DNA of 64,000 nucleotides from Baylisascaris procyonis. Its lineage: Eukaryota; Nematoda; Chromadorea; Rhabditida; Ascarididae. Both the position numbers and the translations under genes were made by a program. The stretch is from the NCBI GenBank assembly GCA_037389465.1, contig JAZARR010000110.1, positions 2,671,501 to 2,735,500 on the forward strand, in the 5' to 3' direction. The notes beneath the pieces were generated by a model. It had not been told where the DNA came from, searched no databases, and worked only from the letters and a program-made list of their open reading frames with translations. Below, piece after piece: positions 13,039 through 24,515 of this stretch. Position 1 is the stretch's first letter. Every line of letters begins with the position of its first letter.

Positions 13039-14423
13039 TTTCCTTAATAGTAAACCTTAAAAAATCTTAATTAATCGATGCAGCTAAACTTTTAACGCTC
13101 ATAGACGACGGGTTCTATCCGTCGCATCCCTTACGAGAACAACGGATCGAGAATGAGCGTGCATGGAGAGGAAGGGAAGGAAGGAGGCCACGTTGAAGGA
13201 TCAAGGTCTACCTTAGACGTGTATTTTCACCTCTAGCATTATTAATATAAAAATATAAAATACAAAGCGTTCTTAAACAACCGATATGAAAATTACTTTA
13301 GAATTCAGTTAGAATTGCAAGTTATTGAAATGCGGAAATAAGCTGTTCTAAATGCTTTCAGCTATGTTTAAGTGCTTGAGGTATTATATTAGTTAAGAAG
13401 ACGACAAGTTTTTAGAGAGAGAGGCGAATTTCTCCATATGAAGCTTTTTTAGCGGATTTCTGGATTTGACGTTCACCAGTCATCCAACCAACCAAAGTCT
13501 ACTATTGAAATCATAATGTCTACCGAATAGGTTTCAATTTTATAAGCATAGAAATTACCAGGATAAACTCATATCACCATAAATTTTGACTTTCTAGAAC
13601 TACCAGGGCAAGGAATAACCAATAGGAAGGGGCGAGAGAGAGGGAGGGAAAGGAGAAGGAGAGGTATGGGACGAAAAATTCCAGCATAATCATTGTAATT
13701 TGAAGATTAATTCCCTTCATCAATAATCATCTATCAAATTCATTCACAGTTCTATATCACAATTTCCAACTCTTTATCATAGCAGCAATTAAATCACTCA
13801 TTCAATAAATATCTCTTAAAATATCTTTTAAATTTATTTATTTTATTTTATTTTAAATTATCTTTCAAGTATTTAAATCAAGTATTTAAAAAATATTTTA
13901 AATTTTTCAAAAATTTAAAATATTTTTTAAATAATTTCTAGCGTTATAAATGAAGAAACATTTAGGTTAATTAATAGAATTTGAGTAATACAAACGCCAC
14001 ATTATATAAGCAAATATATTGTTCCTATTCTATTATTATTCATATATCAAATATTTCTTAACTTAACACCTATTCGATTATATCCTATTTAATTTTTATA
14101 TATTTATATATTTAAATATCAATTAATTTATTTGATACATTCGCGTAATTTTAGCATATAATTTATACGCACACATATTAGATTATATTTTATTTACGAT
14201 TGTAATAGATCAGGAATTGGAATTGAATGAAATCTTTAAGATAATAGTAACTAAAAAAACCTAAAAAAGGAGAACACGATATCAAAAATAATAGTGATTA
14301 TATCAATTCTATAAAGAAGCATTTTTGGTTGAAGTAATGATGAGTTTCATTCCGGAAAGTGCTTCAATCGATTTTGTTCGTTGCTTTCATTTCAATATTT
14401 ACTCATCGATGATAAGCATTAGA

Positions 14424-14472
14424 ATGTATGTATGTATGGTGTATGTATGTGTGTGTGTGTGTGTGTGTGTGG
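14424..14472. repeat. (GTAT)n / (GT)n microsatellite
   Basis: A compound array: GTAT tetramers pass into a GT dinucleotide run ending at GGG. It lies in the spacer upstream of the chemoreceptor gene. Confidence 0.93.
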
Positions 14473-15069
14473 GTGAATTATGATTGTCGTATGCTGTGTT
14501 ATGTTCACTTTTAAGGTGTACTAAAGCATTATGCAGCTTAGAGTATCGTTTCTTAAATGACTATCTAATAATCGACTATTTACATCGATGATAATGTTAC
14601 ACCTATACATATATTCAAGCCAATTAAGGAATTATAAAACTCTCTGCATATTTCAACTTTCCACTTTGAAATTGCACATTTTTTTGGGAGTTATTTAGCT
14701 AAAATCTAGTATAAAACAAGTGCTGTTAAGAATATTATAGCTCTTATCAACTCTTATCATAATTTATCAATCGTTATAAATTGCTCTATGAATCTAAGTC
14801 GATTCAATAAATGGCCGCTTTGAAATGAAGCTAAATGATCTAGCCAATTAGTGCTGTTAAATATTGCTTAATACTAATTTAATTCTAGTTATATTTTTCG
14901 GCAATAGTGGAATATCGCAATCTCTCTAGTAAAATTTATATCGATTATAATATCAAATTCACGAATAAGAAAGAACAACACGTTCTAGTCTAATAAAACG
15001 TTCAGACCGATAGTTGATACGAAATACATGAGATTTTTCATAGGAAATATTTAACTACCATAATTCTGA

Positions 15070-15980
15070 TCATTTGGCGAGTACATCACGCCGATACATT
15101 CTGATATCATCACCAAAGAGTTCAATACTGCTCAGAATTGTATCGGAGACATCGTTAATGCATACAAAAAACAAAACAGGACCCAGAACACTTCCTTATT
15201 GCATATCACTAGAAATTAGATGCGAAGGGAAGTAACTGTCACCAAATCTTATTTGAAAACTTCGTTCACATAAGAATGCTCTGACCACTTTATAAAAGAG
15301 CCAACGACGTTAGATTTTTCTAACTTCAAAAGCAGCATCTCACTTAAAGTTCATATGGGAAGCCTTGGCATAATCAATCCACATAATTTTGGTCTTGCGA
15401 TCGTTCTAACGTTTAAAGGAGTTTAACGGAGTAGTGACGCTCATTTATTACGAGTAAAAAAACAACAACACGAAGATAAATAACATACACTGATTACCAG
15501 GCAAGAAAACAGCCTTTTATATCTTCAGCTATTGTCCTGAAGGCATTAGGGGTCACAATCCACATGCGGGAGATATCGCATCAACATCAATACAAGTGTA
15601 AGTAAAACCATTTGTTACACAAAATGAAGATCACTATTGCCATTGAAATCATAAAAACTCATTTGATCATAACAGATATCACTCGCTAACGTAGGTCACT
15701 CGTTAGCACCTCGTCTAAATTCTTTAATAGTTGTTTCCTCGATAACTGCGTTGGGATGGGTGTCGAATCATGCGATCTAAACGAAGTTGTGAAAGAACTC
15801 TTGATCGTAACGGTGTTTCTCCTTGTCCAAAGCTTCAGTCACTGTTGTTGTCTCCGTTCCAGTGTGCTTGTCTGTTGTACGGTTGTTTGCGTTGTAGTGC
15901 GTGAGATCGCCATACCGTCTGGGCTTGTACCATCGTCGAGTTTTGTTATTTTATCTTCACAGAACTTTGCAGTACCAAGG
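15070..15980 (-). mobile_element. Decayed non-LTR retrotransposon, reverse-transcriptase relic
   Basis: On the minus strand, positions 15396 to 15070 form one continuous frame of 109 codons with three internal stops. In order it matches the RT palm of CR1/jockey-like elements: MWIDYAKA (usual YLDFAKAFD), later FLCERSFQIRFGDSYF, then GSVLGPVLFFVCINDVSD, then LFGDDIRMYR, the catalytic box with FADD changed to FGDD. Further upstream on the same strand, near 15950, KLDDGTSPDGMA resembles the GPDG motif that precedes the palm in these enzymes. The spacing is longer than normal, so the element is interrupted as well as mutated. It is plainly dead. The superfamily call is from motif memory; the clade is uncertain. 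Confidence 0.78.
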
Positions 15981-17085
15981 AAAAGTACGATTATTGATAA
16001 CTTCATTATTACTACATTTCGTTCTTTTCTACTACAAAAAATTAAAAAAATTTTTATCCATTTGGCATTTGGTCCTTTTCTTTTGTAAAAACTTTAAAAA
16101 TTAAGTAGATGCCTGGGACGCCCAGGACGATTTCTTCGAGTGTTGCATAACCGCAAACATTCTTTCGATCGCATCACAGTGTGTTGTTATTTTGCTGCTT
16201 TGGTTTGTATTTGAGGTGCTTTATTCTCCACCTTATAGCCTGTTTAATTGCAGGCTAACTTAAATTTACATCATCGTTCCCCTTTAGGTGATTGGTACGT
16301 CTCAATTGATGATCTAAAGACATCTAAAGCAACGTCGAGTCATTTGCTCATAGGACATATGCGCCATAAATGTTTGAGTTGTAAGGCCCAGATTTTGTCT
16401 CATCTTTTCCAAACATAATAATTATTCTCGATGCCTATGAGGAAAACTTTTAAAAAGTACAAAAGTACTTAGTTTATATTACCGTCATTAGGCGCAAGCA
16501 ATCAATCCGGCATACGAGGCGTATGTGGAGCATCGGCAACGAGCGCGATTGCTGTGCACGCGTCGGATGTTCAATACTGGCCGTATGATGCTAAAGTTAT
16601 CCCTGTCTTAGCACTGCATTGATTACAATTCCTCGTTTCTGATGGTCGGTTTATATTCCGAATCCAGCGTGAAGGAATATGGATGGGATCGAATTCTGGA
16701 AAAAATTCTATAATTCCATAAAGGGGGGGGGGGTTGAAAGTGGAAAATTCGATGGCACTGTGAAAAAAGGAACTTTGGCTTTGATCATCGCTTGAATAAT
16801 TTATTGCTAGTGCTCTATGCATAAATGCGCAATTAATTCCACAATTCGGGGGCTACTATTGACTGCAACCAACAATTGAATTTTCGAAAAATTAAATAAA
16901 TAAATAACTCAATAATCTTTCGTTGAATAGATGGAAGTACCACCGCTAAACGATTTCTCTGCAATATTTTTGGCATTTCTGAAACGCCCTTTTTACTTAA
17001 GAATCTTGCAATCATTCGCATTATTCTAGCATTAACCGTTCATTCTATAAAGGGGTTTTTACGACTTCGTGCATTTGTGGGGTAT

Positions 17086-17086
17086 G

Positions 17087-17130
<44 letters not shown>
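17086..17130. repeat. (TGTC)n tetranucleotide repeat
   Basis: About eleven uninterrupted copies of a TGTC unit in the spacer upstream of the chemoreceptor gene. A shorter copy of the same motif occurs at about 52905-52921. Confidence 0.95.
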
Positions 17131-18742
17131 GAACAGATTCTATAATAGAACTGCAGAAGCTAAGAACACGGAGTGGATGGATGCATCATTTCATGGCCAT
17201 AAATGGCCTCTTGAGGCAGCTTCAAAGTAGTGCTGTCAAGTTCGAAAAAAATTCTGTGCGTCAAAACTGCCATTTTTTAAAGCTCATTTTATTTCAATTA
17301 TATAATACTGATACGTTCACTATGGCAACGTTATGCTTTGCGTATATCTATATATGTTCACGTATCTATCTATTTGTCAGTGTGTCTATCTTGTAGCTTC
17401 ATCGCTGATGATGCCGGATTTAATGTTCAACATAAACTGAAAGGTGATCTTCTACGACACTTTTCACATTAATGAACAACTGTAATAATTGCTACAGAAG
17501 TTTATACATGCCGAAAATTTCCCATTTACTCTTTATCAACGATTTAAAGTGGATTATTTTTGCAAATGATTTATAAAAGCTAGTCGTTATATCAACTAGA
17601 AAATAAAAATATCTTTCAGGATATTCCATTAATTATAGGCAATTTATAAAAATTGCTTGATGAAGAGAATATAATATACCAACACATATCATATCAGATC
17701 CTCTTATATTTCTCTTGTTAATATTCATTCATGTAGGAAAATTATTTCTTAAGAATAAATTTCTATTATTTCTCATACGATAGGCTTTATAGAAAATATT
17801 AGGTGCGTAATATGATTATAGCGCGGCTAAGATTTCAAATTTGTGCTGAAATCAGATCGAACACCCACTTGACAATAATTGTTTCATGATTTCTATTCGA
17901 AGAATATAAATATTTATTTCTTTGCACTATTCGAAAAATAAAAATATTCTAGGAAGTGATTGCTGTTTCAAAGAATGTCGTTTCAAATTTTGTAGTATTG
18001 ATGCCTTTAAGTGGACAACGGTCAATAAATAATTTAACGTTTTAGCTATTAAGCTATAATTTATTTATTTTATTTATTCAACGACTAAAAAGCACACAAT
18101 CCAGTTGTAGACTGAAGTTTTATTCGTGTCATTTTCACTTGACAGTAAAATCAAATTTGCTGTTACTTGTTTATGAAGTATATTTCATTTTATTATGCGC
18201 AACATTGATACTCCTCTATTAGTCATCTAAAGTTATTCACATTTCATGATTGTTTCCCCCAATTCTTTCGCTATTTTTCTTTGAAATTTTAACCATCATA
18301 TCGATCTTGATTCACTCAGATTTCTTATATTTCTCCTCAAATAAAAATTCGTCATTGTTATATGCGTATATGTTTCCGTGTGTTTAAATATTTGTCAAGT
18401 GCTTTTTACTGATGAATAAATGAAACCGCAGAAATGAAATGCATATGGCGTAAACCCCAAAAGTTTGTAAGAGCAATTGAAATAGGTGAAATGTAGCAAA
18501 TAATTTTATTAAGTTCGTTTATCGTTTCTTTGATCATTCATAGAGCATTGGTTGGCTCTATTCGGTGGAATCGTCAAAGTGCATATCGTGTCAATTACTT
18601 TGGCGTGATTCTAAATCTTTTTTTTTCGATATATAAGTCAAGAAATTAGTCGTTTCTAAAATACAAAGTGATGAAAGCTTCGCAGTCATATATTTATCAC
18701 GTCATTCTTTCATAACCGTTCGTTTAGAGTGTGCAATCAGTG

Positions 18743-21700
18743 ATGACGGCTTTTATAATTGCTACATTTATTATAAGTATTTTTGGTGTATTGGCTATTA
18801 TTGGAATTATAGGCAATTTATTCATTGTATATGTGACCATAAAATCGAGGTTAGTTTGAAACCACTTTTAAACCAAATTCCATCATTAATTCATTTGGCG
18901 ACAGCGATATCAACTTTTCTTTAAAAAAATCTATATTAATGCATTGAAAAGTTGAATTATTCTCTCTATCGGTTTGATATTCAACTGCCTTGCATGAGGT
19001 ATTTCACCATTTTGAGAGTTATTTTCTCGAAGAAAAAAATTTTGTGCCCTGATTTTTTGAAATTTTTTGAAAAAAAAAAACAGCTATGAAATCTTTGTAT
19101 CCTCTAATGAGATCGGTAGATTGATGACTAATATGTTTTTCCCTCATAAGTTTTTAATGAAGCCAACAATCTTCATTCATTCAAATTTTCGCGATTTCCA
19201 CGCCAAATAAGTCCATCCCAATTGAATGATCGATGACCAATTGAGTGAATGTGATTGCTTTTCGCATAGGTAGCCAACGTGGTTCATTATTCAAAATCAT
19301 TTAGCTGCTCCTTTTTTTTTACTCACTTCCTCCTTCCAATACACTAAAAAAAAATCGCCGCTTGACTTTAAAATACAGATTTTTTAATGACAACCTTATA
19401 GCTGGACAATAAATTAATTTTTGAAATGCAGTTCTTCCAAGACGAATTTGCATTCATCAAGTATTTTTTTTAAAGGAAATTGCGTATGGCATGTAATATA
19501 TTCATTGCTGTAAACGCATTTTGCTCGATTTTTCATCAGTCTTCGCATTTTTTTCCGGCATATTCCCTCTACTCAGGTGATTATTATATATCATCGACAA
19601 CTTGCTTAAAAATACAAACAATACCTAATATTTGTATGAATATTTCTGCATTTATTATCGTCACAATTGGTTGTGATCGACTCTTCATGGTGATCAGTCC
19701 ACTTCGGTTCGTTGCTCTTCGTGAGATTTTATGTACCAAGGTTTTTTTGGGGTTGAATGAACTTTAGCGGATTGAATAAATTTCACTTAGCTGGATCATC
19801 CGACTTACTGAAATTGCTTTTATTGTCGTCATTTGAGTGAAACGGTCATTGCTACATATCCTAGTTCTCAAAAGTTTATTGGTATAATATTTCTATCGTT
19901 CTACTATCAAAATTGGCCAGCGGAGAATGGGGAAAAATAGCTTTAAATCCATTCTCTCACTAATTGTTCTGTATCAGTGTTTTTTTTTTTTTTCAGGTAT
20001 CGTCAACGTGCTAGATCATCTTATATAGTGCTAATGCTTATTCCACCGATTTCATACAGTTGTGGATTACTTTTTATTGCCGCACAAAAAGTCTACACGA
20101 CATCTACCATGTAAATATACAAAACTTTTTCCATTATTACGAGTATTATTATTTTGGCTAGAAATTCTTGTGTGAAAACACGCGCTATTTGCATTCTTCT
20201 CTTTAGTATCAAATTGTTAGCAAAGAAGAAAACGTCTAGTGTGAGGATCTGGATTCTACCACTACGATGCATTAAGATCAGTGCCTCTGCTTTTCCTTCT
20301 CCCTTCCCAGCATATCATGTGATATCCGCAAAGCCATATCCCCAACTAGTATTCTCCATTTTCCAAAAGTCCCAATTTTCTTTATCGTTTTATTTCGCCC
20401 TAAATCGTTTGCTATAGAAGGAAATGGAAAACCTGCTAGATGCTATAGAAGGAAATAAGGTCGATTTTAGCAGCTTTTAACGACTCATATATTATCAGCT
20501 TTCACATTACAGCATTACAGTGAAATTCATAACTGTCAATTTATTAGTCATCGTAATTTGTATGGATGATGTTTTGATTCTTGAGACGAAACCTGCAAAT
20601 CCACTATGACATTTAAAAAATTTCATCTAATAGGCGATTAATTTGTGTTATCGTTGCTATATATAACGATTTTGCGGCATTACTTTTCACGGCAACTGAT
20701 TCGACGATTAATATCGTTGTTATCATTATATATTCGATCATATTTGTGAAAGTTCGAGGTGCTAACATTGCTGATACAGGTTACTTTTGTTGCCGATTGT
20801 TGCAATGATAGATGATTGTAGATCGACGAAAAAAAAGAATGATCTCAAAGCTCGTGGCACAAATGTCTAGCGCAAAGAATGGCCAGTATAGATGTAGGCA
20901 GAGAGCAAATAAGTAGAGCATGGCATTCAAATTCTATAAAACAATGTCCAAAACGTAGACTAGTCAGATGCTACCGATCAAGAATGAAACGACGCATGTG
21001 GGATGGTCATTTAAATATTAACATGCTCTCCCAGCATCAAGAAAATATATGCTTAAGTAGAGGCCGTTTCATGCTGGAATATCGATGAGAATTGAAATAG
21101 CACTTTTAGGTGATCATTAAATTACTTTTTCACTATTATTCTGATCCCGGAAACCTCACAAATCCACTAGCGTTTCGAATTATAATTTAAGGAATATTGA
21201 ATATTTTATATGAATTCTTTGTCTATCCTAATGATCTTCTTTGATTTTTATGATCAAAAACTTTCAAATTCTAAATGGACAAAAATTTTGAGAATTTTCA
21301 TCGAAATATTATTCGTTCGTTCACAAAATTATTTTCAAGATAGTTGTTTACTAGAAATATTGTGTGGGACTTTGATTGAAAATATACAGTCATATCAAGA
21401 GAGATAATTTACTAACTTACATATGACTTGCAGAGATAATTAATTTACTTACAAGAGAAATAACTTATTGATTTCCCCACAACTTGTATGTTGAATGATT
21501 TTATAGAAGCTTTATTGACTATTTATAGCCTCAAAAACTATGGAGAAGTGAATTGCCACTAGATTGAAATCTCACTAAACATGCAAATTTCCTATATGCA
21601 AATTCGATTGTCGGACGACAAAGGACAATCTGTCTGACTGGATGACAAAGAAATATGTGGACAATTTAGCAGCATATGCAAAGACGAACGAGCAATCAGA

Positions 21701-21988
21701 CAAACAGACACAACCCATTCAGACATAATGATGTATGTTGATGATTCAAAGCATTAATTAATAAATGCTTCAGATAAGTTGATAAGACCAATACTCATGA
21801 TTGGATTTTTTGCCACTTTCAATTGGACACTTTCATTGATTGCAATTGTTATACGAAATGCGTTGCATCTCAACGAAATGGAGGAATTTTGTTTGCAACT
21901 TGTTGCCGGTATTTCAATGAATATTGAAATGGCGTTCAGTTGGCTTATTTTCTATAAACTCAGGTTTGCACATTATCGATTTAATTAG
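18743..21988 (+). CDS. Seven-transmembrane serpentine chemoreceptor, Srsx-like, 5 exons
   Basis: Exons: 18743-18849, 19476-19706, 19997-20110, 20634-20758, 21774-21988 (stop). Phases 2/2/2/1 all match and give 263 residues. Exon 1 is TM1, with the GNLFIVYVTIKSR pattern (Asn of TM1) typical of nematode chemoreceptors. Exon 2 carries KLRMACNIFIAVNAF (TM2), an ectodomain Cys, and TM3 ending in CDRLFMVISPLR, the DRY-like G-protein contact. Exon 3 is TM4, exon 4 TM5, and exon 5 TM6 (FFATFNW) and TM7, ending shortly after FYKLRFAHYRF. The family senses external chemicals through G proteins on sensory cilia; ligand unknown. The third intracellular loop is very short, so a small exon may be missing between 20758 and 21774. 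It lies head to head with the G-alpha gene. Srsx rather than another sr family is a moderate call. Confidence 0.8.
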
Positions 21989-24515
21989 CAAAGATGACGT
22001 CATTGCGTTGCATAATATGGCGCTTTGTTGGCCATTATATCATCGTTGCATTTGGGCAAACAATCTACCTTTGGATCATTAAGTGGCGTTGACTTGGGGC
22101 GACAATAGGAGAACGATGTAACGATTATCAGATTCGATGTCGGGGATTGTCGATTTTTGGTGTCGCTCATTTGTCGGCATTATTTTAGAAAGTATTAAAG
22201 AATTTAATGCCAACTATGTATATGTATAAACTAAGAGGAAGGCGGTTTATTCTGCTCGTTAGAAATTTTTATGCAATAAAGTTGAAAGTGTTGAAGCTTC
22301 TTTTCTTTCACTCAGTGTGGAAATTATGAAATCAGTGGATATTGGTAGTTCTTTGTGATAAAAACGATATTTATTCGTAAAACAGGAAAAAATCCTTCAA
22401 AAAATTGAATTGTTGTAGTGTTTGAATGCGTTCCATTCACCGATTTACGTACATTCACGAAACGACCGTTAGAAGACTTGCACGTTGTTACTTTGATGCT
22501 TTACTAAACCTAATCGAATAAAATTTAGCAGCGATTATCGATCGGCCTTTCGACAAGTTCTCGGACTAAGGAAAATAAGTGAAACGGGTCGAACAGGCGT
22601 TCAACCGACCAGATTGTTTACTCCAAGTCGTAATACGCAATAATTGGAATCCAATAATACTTGAAAAATCGTTGTTGAAATTTCGTTTGTATTGCGCTAC
22701 AATACGATAATCATTAGTGTAAGTAGGCATATCTGCGGGGAAAACAACTCTCATGGCAAGGATTAAAACCGCCATCTTATCGATAAACCTTACAGTCATA
22801 TTGCAGATTACTTCACAGTTATTATGACCCCCTTCTCTTCAGTGATGCCTTGTCAATTCGCCTCGAGGGCATGAACCTTCTATACCGAACCTTTGATACG
22901 CCATTGAGACGATCTGCTCATGTGAGAAGAAGAGTACGATAGATCGTTTTAGGAAGGAGAGGTTGCGGATTGAGTCTGGAAAAAATTTTTGCAGATTCCA
23001 TGACCTCTTAGCGTACAATCGCATCCTTGAAGTTTAAGTTTCTATAAAAGTGGCTTTCACTTGTGAAGAGAACGAAAATGCTTTTTTATCTATCAACTGG
23101 CGAAAAAAAAAACAATTTTAACATAGAGAGGATAAACAACAGAATGATATTCCATTGAAAATTCTTCTAATTTCTTTTGCTCTTTTTTATCGCAATGAAT
23201 AAAATAGAGAAGATAACCATAGTAGTCCAATAAAACAAAAAGAGTTTTCTGTGATCTTCAAGAATATTAGGATCTGCTTTTGATGATCAGGAAATCACGT
23301 TTTTTTTATATTCCACATATCAACCAATCACTTAAGATTCATCTATAATGAAATGCTCTATTGAATTAAATGTGCATTTGCAAAGAATATCCATATGAAA
23401 ATCACTTCCTTCATATATTTGCTTCATATGAACATTACTAAGTTAAATAAATCGAGTAATATCAGCAGATTATAATTTGTGTGAATAATATATCGCTTAG
23501 AAGCAAGTTAATGGGAAATTTCAGAAAATTTCATTTGCGTATCGCTTTCTTTTGTTGTACATTATTTTCTTGGCATTTATTAGGGTATTCAATTAATATA
23601 CTCGGTGTGTAATGATTATCGATTTGATCATAGCATCTTGATCAGTGATCATTGCAGAATTATTAAAGTAATTTAATATAAATTGTCTTATCGCATTCTA
23701 TTTTCTTGCATTATTTTATTTCCTTCATATTTATAATTGAGTACATTGAAATAATCATAATTTACCTCTTTATTAATCAATATATTTATAGAAATCTGCA
23801 TGAAATACGAGAGAAAAAAATCTGAGATCACAGAAATTAATGAGTGATATGTGGAATTCATTATTAATGAATAGTGATGCGTGTGGGATTTATTACCGAT
23901 AAACAATGCACCACCTGAGACGTGCATTAGAGATTCCACTTGATTGTAGTTGATATCAAATTTGATAACGATAACAGAAAAGCGGAAAAAAGGGAATCAC
24001 TATAGTGCTATTCTAAAAATTACACATATTTCATTGAAAATTTTTCATTAGATTTTCATGAATTTAGTTCCATGAAATTAAATTTTTTTGAGACCAATTT
24101 TTTCATGAAAAAAATTAAATTGAAAGTTTTCAAAAGATTTTGAAAATGGCGTTAAAAGTTTCGGATTTCGTGAAATTTAAACATAGTATATCAAGAAACA
24201 TTGAGACCAACATAAACCACGAAGAGCGAAAACCTAAAATCCTTCAGCGAAATCTCCGAGGCCATAGTTGCTCCTCGTTAACTCCTTTTTTTCATGGTCA
24301 AACTCCCACATTGCTATATAGTTTGACTCTATATATATGTTCTAATCTGACTCTCAAATGGAAAAAAAAGTTTGCGAAAATAGATCTACTGTAGTCAAAA
24401 GATTGGTGGTCTGAATTAGTGAGTGATTTGTTGGATTCACTGAACTTGTACCTGACCCTTTGATGCAAAAAGTTAGCATTTTTCTGGAAAAGGTTTTCAA
24501 TTCGAGTGGGAAATG
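21989..24515. other. Spacer between convergent chemoreceptor and four-TM genes
   Basis: It should contain the 3'UTRs of both genes. A less AT-rich stretch at about 22430-23040 holds short frames on the minus strand, the best being a possible small secreted protein at 22566-22799 (separate entry). The rest is AT-rich and I see nothing supported in it. Confidence 0.55.
22566..22799 (-). CDS. Possible small secreted protein (77 residues), unrecognised
   Basis: An ATG frame of 77 codons in a stretch less AT-rich than its flanks. The N-terminus (MAVLILAMRVVFPADMPTY, from the second Met) could be a signal peptide; the remainder has several aromatics, four Arg near the end and one Cys. Against it, the same stretch has a plausible donor (GTAAGG) just after the first ATG and an acceptor (CCCCGCAG) about 60 bp later, and another frame is also partly open. 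I do not recognise a family and cannot exclude chance. Confidence 0.22.
   Translation of the reverse strand: MTVRFIDKMAVLILAMRVVFPADMPTYTNDYRIVAQYKRNFNNDFSSIIGFQLLRITTWSKQSGRLNACSTRFTYFP

Larger units (their letters stand above)
13039..18742. other. Spacer between the divergent G-alpha and chemoreceptor genes
   Basis: The two genes are transcribed outward, so this spacer must contain both promoters and 5' leaders. The first 170 bp upstream of the G-alpha start is less AT-rich and includes a small inverted repeat near 13105-13125 (CGACGG and CCGTCG around a seven-base loop) and a purine tract at 13150-13190. A retroelement relic occupies about 15070-15980. Microsatellites lie at 14424-14472 and 17086-17130, and a run of about ten G near 16725. 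I see no other supported gene. Confidence 0.6.

Noticed and set aside
15756..16104. Plus-strand frames of 110 and 67 codons
   Set aside because: They overlap the reverse-transcriptase relic, whose motifs read on the minus strand, so they are shadows of the dead element.
20879..21088. A 69-codon frame in the last intron of the chemoreceptor gene
   Set aside because: It is basic and hydrophilic, does not match any receptor loop or helix, and the flanking exons join in phase without it. A small missing loop exon is still possible but this frame is not a good candidate.
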